Both the position numbers and the translations under genes were made by a program. 44,622 bases of DNA. It comes from an uncultured Chthoniobacterales bacterium (GTDB lineage: Bacteria > Verrucomicrobiota > Verrucomicrobiia > Chthoniobacterales > UBA10450). Positions 17,353-24,646 of the stretch are shown one piece after another; positions within the stretch are counted from its first letter, which is position 1; each line of letters begins with the position of its first letter. The notes beneath the pieces were generated by a model. It searched no databases. It saw nothing but the letters and a program-made list of their open reading frames with translations, and was not told the DNA's origin. Location: positions 1 to 44,622 of the forward strand of contig CADCTA010000054.1 in NCBI GenBank assembly GCA_902805675.1, read 5' to 3'.

Positions 17353-18375
17353 TCAGCGCGCTGGTTGTTTGGGTGAAGCTGCGGCCGCCGCAGCGGCGGC
17401 CGGCCGGTCGTCGAGTGGCAACGTCTGCAGGATGCCGTTCACGCTCTCGTCCACGATGACTTTTTTCTCCAAGCCGGGCAGGATCGCCTCCATGGCCTCG
17501 AGGTAGAGACGCCGGCGTGTGACCTCCGGCGCCTTGCTATACTCCGCGAGGAGCAGGCCGAACTTGTCGGCGTCGCCCTTTGCCTGATTGATGCGGCCAA
17601 ACGCGTAACCTTCCGCCTGTTTCTCGCGCCCTTTGGCCTGGCCGCGCGCGTTCGGAACGGCGTCGTTATAAACCGCCCACGCCTGGTTGATCGACGTCTG
17701 CTTTTCCTGCTGCGCCTGGTTCACCTCGTTGAACGCTGCCTGCACAACCTGCGGCGGGCGCACGGTCGCCAGTTGCACCTGCTGGATCTGGAGGCCGAGC
17801 CCGTAGTCTGCCATCAGCTCGATTAGCCGGTTCAAGGTCGAGCTCTCGATGTCGTGCCGGCCGATCGTCAGCACTTCGTCGACGGTGCGATCACCGATCA
17901 CTTCCCGCATGACGCTCTCGCTCAGATCGCGGAGCGTTTTCTCCGGCTCGCGCGCGCCGAAGAGATAAGCCCGCGGATCGGTGATTCGATATTGCACGAC
18001 CCACGGGACGAGCGCCGTATTGAGGTCGCCCGTGATCATCGTCTCCGTGTCGTCAGGATCGCGGTCGCCCTGGAATTCGTTGCTCGCATTACGCGTGGCG
18101 AATCCGAACTCCAGCTTCTGCAGGCGCTGCGTCGGAACGATGACGATCTCTTCGACGTACGGAATCGCGTAGGCCAGTCCCGGCTCGACGGTGCTGGCGA
18201 AGGCGCCGAAGCGCGTCTTCACGCCGATCGAGTTGGTCGGGATGGAGGTGAAGCCGAAGAGCAACGCGAAGAGCGTGACGACGATGCCGAGGAGGGCAAT
18301 GAGTCCGAGGCCGAACCGAAAAGGGTTGATGTGCACGCCGGAGGGCATGTTCGGCGAACGCGGGATGATCTCCAT
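17353..18375 (-). CDS. hflK: Membrane protease modulator HflK
   Basis: 340 residues from ATG 18375 (MEIIPRSPNMPSGVHINPF). An earlier Met at 18402 would use sequence touching a family B repeat and is less likely. One membrane segment (~18-41) is followed by an SPFH domain (IPTNSIGVKTRFG, EPGLAYAIPYVEE, MITGDLNTALVPWVVQYRI), a helix rich in Gln/Glu (AFNEVNQAQQEKQTSINQAW) and a poly-Ala/Pro tail (PAAAAAAAASPKQPAR). It forms the HflKC complex with the next gene. This is the first gene of a two-gene operon; no promoter could be assigned in the repeat-filled upstream gap. Confidence 0.93.
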   Translation of the reverse strand: MEIIPRSPNMPSGVHINPFRFGLGLIALLGIVVTLFALLFGFTSIPTNSIGVKTRFGAFASTVEPGLAYAIPYVEEIVIVPTQRLQKLEFGFATRNASNEFQGDRDPDDTETMITGDLNTALVPWVVQYRITDPRAYLFGAREPEKTLRDLSESVMREVIGDRTVDEVLTIGRHDIESSTLNRLIELMADYGLGLQIQQVQLATVRPPQVVQAAFNEVNQAQQEKQTSINQAWAVYNDAVPNARGQAKGREKQAEGYAFGRINQAKGDADKFGLLLAEYSKAPEVTRRRLYLEAMEAILPGLEKKVIVDESVNGILQTLPLDDRPAAAAAAAASPKQPAR

Positions 18376-18395
18376 ATGGGTGCCGCGAAGTTCCC

Positions 18396-18483
18396 CTGTC
18401 ATGTCGAGCTTGTCGAGACATCCCGTGGCGACGCCTGAAAGGTAGCGCCACGGGATTCCTTGGCTGTGCGCTCGGAATGACAG
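18396..18483. repeat. Family B palindromic repeat, copy 1
   Basis: The sequence runs from ctgtcatgtcgagcttgtcg to ctcggaatgacag, with inner arms atcccgtggcg and cgccacgggat facing each other. It lies between the ABC permease stop and the hflK start. Confidence 0.75.
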
Positions 18484-18492
18484 CGGAGGCGT

Positions 18493-19614
18493 TTACCCGA
18501 TCTTCTTGCGAAAACGCAGCGCGCAGACGCAGAAGAGCAGCACAGCCATGCCGCTGAGGATGGCGAGCGATTGCCAGTACTCGAAGAACGTGGCGCCGCG
18601 CAGGATGATGCCGCGCATCAGCTCGATGAAGTAGGTCGTCGGCATGACGGCGCCGATGGCGTAGAAGATCCAAGGCATCGTCTCGCGCGGGAAGATGAAG
18701 CCGGAGAAGAAGACGCTCGGCAGGATGAAGGCCATCGACATCTGCAACGCCTGCATCTGGTTTTCGGCTTTCGTCGCGATGAGCAGGCCGAGACTGAGCA
18801 AGGCGAACACGTAAACGACGGTCGAAATGAGCATCGCCGTCACGCTGCCGGCGATCGGCACGAAGAAGACGAAGCGCATGATCGCGAAAAGCAGGATCGC
18901 CATGAACATGCCGAGGCAGAGATACGGGATCAGCTTGCCGAGCATCAACGCCCAGCGGCTGAGCGGACTAACGAGTAATTGCTCGATGGTGCCGCGCTCC
19001 TTTTCTCGCACCACCGCCATGGCGGTGACGAACGTGGTGCCGATTTGCAGGACGACGCCGATCACGCCCGGGACGAAGAAGTTCGGGCTACGCATGGTGG
19101 GGTTGTAGAGCATCTGCGGGCGCACCTCGATGGGGATGGCGGCGCGCGAGCCTTCTCGCATCAGGATCTCGGTCGATTGGGTGAGCGCCACGCCGAGCGC
19201 GGTGTTGAGCGCCTGGAGCGCGGTCGTGGAGTTGGAGCCGTCGATCAGCAACTGCACCTGCGCGCCGTGGCCGTTGCGCAGATCGCGCGTGAAGTGCGGC
19301 GGGATCTGCAGACCGACATAGGCGCGGCCTTTCCGGATCTCGCTCGCGAGTTGCTCGACATTCTGCACTTCGCCGACCACGCGGAAGGTCTCGGTGTTGA
19401 CGAAGCGGTCGATGAATTGCCGGCTCTCGACGGTGCGATCTTCGTTCAGGATCGCCATGGCCATGTGCTTGACGTCGTTATCGAGCGCGTAGCCAAACGC
19501 GATCATCTCGATCAACGGCGGAAACATCATGAAGAAGAGCGTGAGCGGATCGCGCAGGACGGTGATGAACTCCTTGAAGAGGATAGCGCTGAGGCCGCGG
19601 AACGGGGTTTTCAT
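18493..19614 (-). CDS. ABC-2 type exporter permease
   Basis: 373 residues, ATG at 19614. One N-terminal membrane segment (LTLFFMMFPPLIEMIAFGYAL) is followed by a large extracytoplasmic domain (~50-190) and a C-terminal block of five hydrophobic segments, including the EKERGTIEQLLVSPL signature before TM2. This is the YhhJ/YbhR-like fold of drug and bile-salt exporters, working with the HlyD lipoprotein and ATPase upstream. Only one permease gene is present, so a homodimer is likely. Its ATG overlaps the TGA of the GIY-YIG gene by four bases (ATGA), so translation is now coupled to an inserted mobile gene. Confidence 0.92.
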   Translation of the reverse strand: MKTPFRGLSAILFKEFITVLRDPLTLFFMMFPPLIEMIAFGYALDNDVKHMAMAILNEDRTVESRQFIDRFVNTETFRVVGEVQNVEQLASEIRKGRAYVGLQIPPHFTRDLRNGHGAQVQLLIDGSNSTTALQALNTALGVALTQSTEILMREGSRAAIPIEVRPQMLYNPTMRSPNFFVPGVIGVVLQIGTTFVTAMAVVREKERGTIEQLLVSPLSRWALMLGKLIPYLCLGMFMAILLFAIMRFVFFVPIAGSVTAMLISTVVYVFALLSLGLLIATKAENQMQALQMSMAFILPSVFFSGFIFPRETMPWIFYAIGAVMPTTYFIELMRGIILRGATFFEYWQSLAILSGMAVLLFCVCALRFRKKIG

Positions 19615-20003
19615 AATGCGGCCGCGTTCCCTGACGCCGGATCATCACCCTGGCCGTTGTCATCACCCCTCGCGGTCATCCTGAGCCGCGCAGACGGCGA
19701 AGGACCTCGCGCGGGCTGGAAGAGCGTTGCGGAAAGGTCGGTCCACTTAGGATTCAGTGTCTCGACGAGCGCGTTCTTCTTCGCGCGTGTCCAGCCTTTG
19801 AGCTGCTTCTCGCGTGCGATGGCGTCGCGCGGGTCGTCGTAGGACTCGTAGAACACGAGGTGGTTCAGGTTGTGGCGTTTGGTGAAGCCTTCGATCTCGC
19901 CTTGCTGATGCTGGTATACACGACGTTCCAAGCTGCTCGTGATGCCGATGTACAACACCACGCGGGACCGATTCGTCATCATATAGACAAAGAACGTCTT
20001 CAC
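19611..20003 (-). CDS. Small GIY-YIG endonuclease carried by a fold-back element
   Basis: 130 residues from GTG 20003. The nuclease core occupies residues ~1-92: VYMM and LYIGITSSLERRVYQH (the GIY and YIG strands and the catalytic Arg), YESYDDPRDAIAREKQLKGW with the metal-binding Glu, and a closing NPKW. This is the YhbQ/UPF0213-like small class, often called a putative endonuclease. Residues ~94-110 (QPARGPSPSARLRMTAR) are a direct translation of the left arm of the surrounding inverted repeat; the rest reads into permease leader DNA and stops in the permease start codon. The start lies 8 bases inside the right arm. DNA-cutting activity is inferred from the family. Confidence 0.9.
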   Translation of the reverse strand: MKTFFVYMMTNRSRVVLYIGITSSLERRVYQHQQGEIEGFTKRHNLNHLVFYESYDDPRDAIAREKQLKGWTRAKKNALVETLNPKWTDLSATLFQPARGPSPSARLRMTARGDDNGQGDDPASGNAAAL

Positions 20004-20057
20004 TGCCGGCGTGAGGTCCTTCGCCGTCTGCGCGGCTCAGGATGACCGCGTGGGGTG
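19664..20057. mobile_element. GIY-YIG-bearing fold-back element (family A, copy 3)
   Basis: Arms at 19664-19710 and 20011-20057 are inverted repeats matching at 45 of 47 positions (caccccNcgcggtcatcc ... aaggacctc). They enclose the nuclease core of the GIY-YIG gene with almost no spare DNA. The element sits 7 bases past the ABC ATPase stop and ~50 bases before the permease start, splitting what should be one exporter operon. No target-site duplication is visible. Copies at 11642, 14641 and 36131 keep the arms but have lost or replaced the gene. Confidence 0.75.
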
Positions 20058-20064
20058 GGCAGGA

Positions 20065-21036
20065 TCATGCGGCTTTAGGCGTCTTCGGCCCGCTGCCTCC
20101 CGAGTGCTTTGCCGTTAACCCGACGAACACATCTTCCAGCGACGGGCCGATCTCGTGGATATCGGATTGCGTGATGCCAACGCCGCGCAGCTTCTGCTCG
20201 ATCTGCTCGGGCGTGATGCTGTCGTCGACCAGCAGGTGCATGGACTGGCCGAAGACGGTCGCGGTTCGCACGCCCGGAACCTGGCGCATCGTCTGCAGCG
20301 CTGTCGTGACGTGATCGCACGTCACATCCAGCCGGCGCGTGCCGGGCGGGCTCACTTCCGGCATCCGCTTCAGGTCGTCCGGCTCGCCGCAGACGATAAG
20401 TCGCGACATGTAGATGTAGCCGACGTGCGAGCAGCGTTCCGCTTCGTCCATGTAGTGGGTGGTGACGAAGAGCGTCATGCCCTGACTGGCGAATTCGAAG
20501 AGCAGGTCCCACAGCTCGCGGCGCGCGACCGGATCGATGCCGGCCGTGGGCTCATCGAGGAAAAGGACGCTCGGCTTGTGCATGAGCGCGCAGGCCATCG
20601 CCAGGCGTTGGCGCCAGCCACCGGAGAGCAGCGCCGCGCGGCGATCGAGATATGGCTCGAGATGTGTGATCGCGATGAGCTCGTCGCGTCGCTGCTGCAG
20701 TTGTTTGCTGCGGAGGCCGTAGAGCTTGCCGGAGAAGACGAGGTTCTCGTTCACCGTCAGCTCGTCGTAGAGCGAGAACTTCTGCGACATGTAGCCGATC
20801 ATGTCCTTGATCGCGTCGCCTTCTCTTACGACATCGCAGCCGCCGATGCGCGCGGTGCCGCCCGTCGGCTCGAGGATGCCGCAAAGCATCCGGATGACAG
20901 TGGACTTGCCGGAGCCGTTTGGGCCCAGGAAGCCGAAGATCGAGCCGCGCTCGACCGAGAAGCTAACGTTCTCGACGGCCGTGAAATTGCCGAAGCGCTT
21001 GGTGAGGCCGTCGCACTCGATCATCGCGCTGGTCAT
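20065..21036 (-). CDS. ABC exporter ATP-binding protein
   Basis: 323 residues from ATG 21036 (MTSAMIECDGLTKRF); ATG 21024 is equally possible, while a frame open to 21117 merely translates a family B repeat. Walker A GPNGSGKST, Q-loop YMSQKFSLYDELTV, signature LSGGWRQRLAMACAL, Walker B VLFLDEPTAGID and the switch His in TTHYMDEAE are all present. The LSGGW form and the ~90-residue C-terminal regulatory part are typical of the YbhF/NatA-like drug exporter class. It powers the permease at 18493-19614, from which it is now separated by the GIY-YIG element. Confidence 0.93.
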   Translation of the reverse strand: MTSAMIECDGLTKRFGNFTAVENVSFSVERGSIFGFLGPNGSGKSTVIRMLCGILEPTGGTARIGGCDVVREGDAIKDMIGYMSQKFSLYDELTVNENLVFSGKLYGLRSKQLQQRRDELIAITHLEPYLDRRAALLSGGWRQRLAMACALMHKPSVLFLDEPTAGIDPVARRELWDLLFEFASQGMTLFVTTHYMDEAERCSHVGYIYMSRLIVCGEPDDLKRMPEVSPPGTRRLDVTCDHVTTALQTMRQVPGVRTATVFGQSMHLLVDDSITPEQIEQKLRGVGITQSDIHEIGPSLEDVFVGLTAKHSGGSGPKTPKAA

Positions 21037-21133
21037 CTTGAGCGGAGCGGAACGAAGTGGAGCGCAGTCGAAAGATCCCGTGGCCAAACAATCGATGGCG
21101 CCACGGGATTCCTCCACTTCGGTCGGAATGACA
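21031..21133. repeat. Family B palindromic repeat, copy 2
   Basis: Runs from ggtcatcttgagcggagcgg to cttcggtcggaatgaca, with inner arms gatcccgtggc and gccacgggat. It lies between the HlyD and ATPase genes; its ATGAC end supplies a candidate start codon for the ATPase. Confidence 0.75.
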
Positions 21134-21160
21134 GAGGGTTTGCCGAGTGCGACATCGGCA

Positions 21161-22033
21161 TCACTTCGGCACGTTCGCGAAGGTCACATCAGCCGACATC
21201 CCGGCTCGGAGTTTCTCGTCGCGATTCTCGATCCGGATCTTCACGCCGAAGACTTGCCGGATCCGATCTTCCACTGTCTGGACATTGCGCGGGGTGAACT
21301 CGGCCTGGCGATTGATCTGCTCGATGACGCCTCCAAAGACTTCATCGCGGAATGAATCGACGCGCACCTCGACCCGCTCGCCGAGTTTGATGTAGCCGAG
21401 CCAGGGCTGCGGGACGTAAACGCGCGCCCAGAGGTAGCCCGGCAGGATGAGGGTGGCGACTTCGCGGTTCGGCGGCAGGACGTCGCCCACTCTGACGCTG
21501 AGGATCTCGACCACGCATTCCGACGGGGCGATGACGCGCATCTCGCGCAACTGCGCCTCGATATCCTCCAGCTGCGCGCGCGCCTGCACGATGCGCGTCT
21601 CGGCTGCCGCGAGGCTTTTCTCCTGCGCAGTAGCCACGCTCTGCGCGCGCTCGGCTTCGCTCGACGAGACGGCACTGCTGCGCAGCAGATCTTGCTGACG
21701 TTTCGCATCGGCGCGCATGAACTTGAGCTGCGCGGCGGATGCTTCGACGTCGCGCTCGGCGGTGTTAATGGCGGCGGCGGCTAATTCACGTCGCGCCACC
21801 AGCTCGGGTGCTTCGAGCTCCACGATCACGTCGCCGGGTTTGAGCATGTCGCCTTCGCGCACGTGGATCTTTGCCACGCGCCCGCCGAAGCGCGGCGCGA
21901 CGTGCACTTCATCGACCTCGATCGTGCCGGAGACTGGATCTGCCCGGCGTTCGCAGCTGCTGACGAGCAACGCCGCGGCGCACGCGATCAATGGAAGGGC
22001 AACACGCGGGGTAATTTGCGACTGGAATTGCAA
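21161..22033 (-). CDS. HlyD-family membrane fusion lipoprotein
   Basis: 290 residues, ATG at 22033. The signal peptide ends in a lipobox VSSC (Cys27), so the mature protein is probably lipid-anchored on the periplasmic side. A first half-lipoyl domain (VAPRFGGRVAKIHVREGDMLKPGDVIVELEAPEL) is followed by an Ala/Glu-rich coiled-coil hairpin (~75-165), a second half-lipoyl part (RVIAPSECVVEILSVRVGDVLPPN) and a beta-barrel. It is the periplasmic adaptor of the ABC exporter encoded by the next two exporter genes; no outer-membrane TolC is in the window. It is divergent from the DUF3052 gene with ~64 bases between the starts. Confidence 0.92.
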   Translation of the reverse strand: MQFQSQITPRVALPLIACAAALLVSSCERRADPVSGTIEVDEVHVAPRFGGRVAKIHVREGDMLKPGDVIVELEAPELVARRELAAAAINTAERDVEASAAQLKFMRADAKRQQDLLRSSAVSSSEAERAQSVATAQEKSLAAAETRIVQARAQLEDIEAQLREMRVIAPSECVVEILSVRVGDVLPPNREVATLILPGYLWARVYVPQPWLGYIKLGERVEVRVDSFRDEVFGGVIEQINRQAEFTPRNVQTVEDRIRQVFGVKIRIENRDEKLRAGMSADVTFANVPK

Positions 22034-22097
22034 GGCGGCGAAAGCTTATCAAGGACGCGCGCGAAGTGGAAAGAGTGTTGCGCACCTCGCCAGGCAG

Positions 22098-22508
22098 ATG
22101 CCGGGATATTCAGGAACACCGCTGGTGCGCAAGCTCGGCATTCAACCTGCCGAGCGGATCGTCGCGATCAATGCACCCGCGCATTACGCGCAGCTGCTCG
22201 GGGGGCTGCCGGACGGCGTCTCGATCAGCAGCCGCGTCGCTCCAAAAGCGCGCTTCGTTCACCTGTTCGTGAATAAGCGCGCCGACCTGGCGAAACGCCT
22301 CGAGATGTTGCGCGGCAAACTGGACGATGCGGGCGTTCTCTGGGTCTCGTGGCCGAAGAAGTCGTCCGGCGTGGCGACGGATGTAACGGAAGACACGATC
22401 CGCGCGCTCGCGCTGCCGATGGGTTTTGTCGACGTGAAGGTCTGTGCGGTGGATGAGACGTGGTCTGGCTTGAAGCTGATGATTCGGCGCGAGAACCGGA
22501 AACGTTGA
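22098..22508 (+). CDS. DUF3052 family protein
   Basis: 136 residues from ATG 22098 (MPGYSGTPLVRKLGIQPAE). Much longer upstream starts would run antisense through the HlyD gene. The family pattern is the N-terminal GYSGTPLxxKLGI, a central VHLFV segment, GxLWVSWPKKSSGVxTDVTEDxIRxLALPxGxVDVKVCAVDxTWSGLKL. No enzyme activity is known for DUF3052; a small cytosolic protein is expected. A family B repeat follows directly. Confidence 0.88.
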   Translation: MPGYSGTPLVRKLGIQPAERIVAINAPAHYAQLLGGLPDGVSISSRVAPKARFVHLFVNKRADLAKRLEMLRGKLDDAGVLWVSWPKKSSGVATDVTEDTIRALALPMGFVDVKVCAVDETWSGLKLMIRRENRKR

Positions 22509-22522
22509 GCGTTCGACTTCGG

Positions 22523-22616
22523 TGTCAGGCTGAGCGAAGCGGCAGCGGAGTCGAAGCATCCGGGGGCACTGCTGTTCGGTTAAACAACGGGATTCCTCGA
22601 CTTCGCTCGGAATGAC
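22523..22616. repeat. Family B palindromic repeat, copy 3
   Basis: A diverged left arm (gtgtcaggctgagcgaagcg, then agcggagtcgaagcatcc) and a canonical right arm (acgggattcctcgacttcgc, then tcggaatgac) lie between the DUF3052 and VOC genes. Confidence 0.7.
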
Positions 22617-22633
22617 GTCGCAGAGTGAACGAT

Positions 22634-23032
22634 ATGAAGAGGCGTTTCTTTGATCACATCGACCTGCGAGTGAAGGACATCACGCGCGCACAGAAGTTCT
22701 ACGCGCAGATTCTGCCGGCGATCGGCTTTACCAACGCAGGAGACACCGGGCCGGAGTGGTTCAACTACTACGCGCCGGGCGAGGGTAAGACGGAGTTCTT
22801 CGGGTTCACGGAAGACCCGAACCACGTGCCGAATGGCACGCGCATCTCCTTCTGGGCGGAGAGTCGCGAGGAGATTGATCGCGTGGCGGAGATCGTGAAG
22901 CAGGCGGGCGGGAAGGTGCTGGAAGGGCCAGAGCTTTGCGTCGATTACACGCCCAACTATTACGCATTCTTCTGGGAGGACCCGGACGGCAACAAACTCG
23001 AGATCTGCTACCGCGAAGCGCCGGCGGCGTGA
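22634..23032 (+). CDS. VOC (glyoxalase/bleomycin-resistance) superfamily protein
   Basis: 132 residues from ATG 22634 (MKRRFFDHIDLRVKD); a GTG at 22625 is in frame nine bases upstream. A single VOC domain: HIDLRVKDITRAQKFYAQIL at the start, FYxxIL packing, EKTEFFGF-like centre and YYAFFWEDPDGNKLEICYRE at the end, the last giving the usual metal-binding Glu. Substrate cannot be told; lactoylglutathione-lyase-like or resistance roles are both known in the superfamily. The 3' end overlaps the convergent maf gene by 25 bases. Confidence 0.87.
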   Translation: MKRRFFDHIDLRVKDITRAQKFYAQILPAIGFTNAGDTGPEWFNYYAPGEGKTEFFGFTEDPNHVPNGTRISFWAESREEIDRVAEIVKQAGGKVLEGPELCVDYTPNYYAFFWEDPDGNKLEICYREAPAA

Positions 23033-23607
23033 TGCGGCTCGATGCCGAAGCGGCTCAAGGCGGCGAGCGTTTCATCCATCGGGAGGCCGACGACGTTTGT
23101 GTATGAACCGCGGATGCGCTCGATGATCTCGCGCCCGTGGCCTTGGGCGGCGTAGGCGCCCGCTTTGTCGAGCGGGTTGATCTTCGCGAGGTAGGCGGAG
23201 ATCTCGCGATCGCTAAGCGTGCGGAATTGCACGTGCGAGATCACATAGAAGCTGTGCGTCTGCCGGTGCTCGGCCTGGCAGATGAACACGGACGTGCAGA
23301 CCTGATGCTCGCGTCCGCTGAGCCGGCGCACGATCGCGAACGCGTCCTCCATATCCGCTGGTTTACCGATCACCCGCCCGTCGAGCGCAACGAGGGTGTC
23401 GGCTGCGAGGATAACGCTGGCCGGATGCGCGGGCGCCACCGCGAGCGCTTTTCGCGTCGCGTTCAGCGTCGTCAATTCCCGGATCGATAACGCGGCGCTT
23501 TCACTCTCCGCCGCGTCCGGCGAGACGATGTCGAACTCGATGTTCGCGGCGCTCAGCAGCTCACGTCGCCGTGGCGAACTGGAGGCGAGGAGCAAGCGCC
23601 GGCGCAC
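23008..23607 (-). CDS. maf: Maf-like nucleoside triphosphate pyrophosphatase
   Basis: 199 residues from GTG 23607; no other start is available upstream in frame. Family marks: LLASSSPRRRELLSAA at the N-terminus, ELTTLNATRKAL, ILAADTLVALDGRVIGKPAD with the catalytic Asp, RRLSGREHQVCTSV, INPLDKAGAYAAQGHG and IRGSYTNVVGLPMDET. Maf proteins hydrolyse non-canonical or modified NTPs (dTTP/UTP or m7GTP types) in the cytosol and affect septum formation. It starts 11 bases after the DUF4412 gene stop, probably in one operon. Confidence 0.93.
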   Translation of the reverse strand: MRRRLLLASSSPRRRELLSAANIEFDIVSPDAAESESAALSIRELTTLNATRKALAVAPAHPASVILAADTLVALDGRVIGKPADMEDAFAIVRRLSGREHQVCTSVFICQAEHRQTHSFYVISHVQFRTLSDREISAYLAKINPLDKAGAYAAQGHGREIIERIRGSYTNVVGLPMDETLAALSRFGIEPHHAAGASR

Positions 23608-23618
23608 GCGAACGCGCC

Positions 23619-24338
23619 CTACTTCTTCGAAGCTTTCGGCGTTGCAGCCGCTTCAGGTTTGCCGCCCAGCAACGCATCCATGTTCGGCATCTTCATCTCC
23701 TGGAAGCCCTGCGGCACGGTGAACTCCGCGTCCGGCAGCGGGTCCAGCTTCACCGCCGTGATGCTGGTGACGTAATTCTGCCCGTCCATGGAGACATTCG
23801 TGCGGATCGGCAGGCCGGGGAAATCGCGGAAGTCCGGCATTCCCATCCCGGTCGAATTCCATGCCTGCGAGCTGGTGGCCTGCAGTTGCTTCATGATCGA
23901 CTCGACCTGCGGATAGTCTTTCGCGACCCAGTAGCTTGCTTTGTATTTCGGCGTCTCAGCGACGTACTCCTCAGCATCGTAGCCGTTGATCTTCTCCTTC
24001 TTGCCGGTCGGCGTCACTTTCACTTTCTCGTCCGTCTTCACGGCCTGCGAGGGCAGCTGGCCGCCCGCCATGGCAGCGGCGGCTTTCGCCTGATCGGCAG
24101 ACATGCGCATGACCATTTTCTGCGCGCTCATGATGTTGAGCATCTCGCCCGTCTTGCCGTCGAAGATCGAGGTCACCTCCGGAGTGGCTTCGATGCGAAC
24201 CTTGTCGCCCTTGATCTTCATGGTCATCTCGGGCAGGGCGCCGGCGCCTTCGATCTTCTGGGTAATGGTGAGATCCGCGCGCGCATAGCTGAGCAGGGCG
24301 AGAAGAACGAGCAGCGCTGAGCAGGTGAGGCGTTTCAT
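23619..24338 (-). CDS. Secreted DUF4412-type protein
   Basis: 239 residues from ATG 24338 (MKRLTCSALLVLLALLSYARA, a clean signal peptide); a start at 24374 would bury it. The mature part has ADLTITQKIEG, MTMKIKGDKVRIEA, TSIFDGKTGEMLNIM, MVMRMS and YDAEEYVAETPKYKASYWVAKDYP, the pattern of DUF4412, thought to be a periplasmic LolA/LppX-like beta fold. The C-terminus is a Lys/Ala/Pro tail. No activity is known. It leads the maf gene. Confidence 0.8.
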   Translation of the reverse strand: MKRLTCSALLVLLALLSYARADLTITQKIEGAGALPEMTMKIKGDKVRIEATPEVTSIFDGKTGEMLNIMSAQKMVMRMSADQAKAAAAMAGGQLPSQAVKTDEKVKVTPTGKKEKINGYDAEEYVAETPKYKASYWVAKDYPQVESIMKQLQATSSQAWNSTGMGMPDFRDFPGLPIRTNVSMDGQNYVTSITAVKLDPLPDAEFTVPQGFQEMKMPNMDALLGGKPEAAATPKASKK

Positions 24339-24447
24339 GCGAGGAGAGCTAAACGGCTGAACGCCAGAAGACAAGGTAGAAGACCGCGCCGCGCAGGCGG
24401 AAAAAGAGCTTGGCAGCCACTGCGGTGCGCGCCAGCTTACCCGGCGC

Positions 24448-24518
24448 GCGGGTGTAGCTTAATGGTAAAGCTGTAGCCTTCCAAGCTACTGACGAGGGTT
24501 CGATTCCCTTCACCCGCT
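24448..24518 (+). tRNA. tRNA-Gly(TCC)
   Basis: 71 bases. Acceptor GCGGGTG (24448-24454) pairs with CACCCGC (24511-24517), discriminator T. D arm AGCT-TAATGGTA-AAGCT, anticodon stem GTAGC/GCTAC around loop CTTCCAA (anticodon TCC at 24480-24482), T arm GAGGG-TTCGATT-CCCTT. The 3' CCA is not encoded. The gene is intact. Confidence 0.95.
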
Positions 24519-24579
24519 GATCCCTCCGCCGTCGCGGGTTTGGTCTTCTAGATTTTACATGCTACCCGCAAAATTCATA

Positions 24580-24609
24580 TTGACCCGGACAGTCCCAACA
24601 CGGTAGACA
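24580..24609 (+). promoter_or_regulatory. Possible sigma70-type promoter before the secreted-protein gene
   Basis: TTGACC (24580-24585, 5/6 match to the -35 box), 18-base spacer, TAGACA (24604-24609, weak -10), about 40 bases before the ATG at 24647. The segment is locally AT-rich in a GC-rich region. Sequence match only. Confidence 0.35.
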
Positions 24610-24646
24610 CGATGCGCTGCAACCGTTCTACGCAGCCTCTACGACT

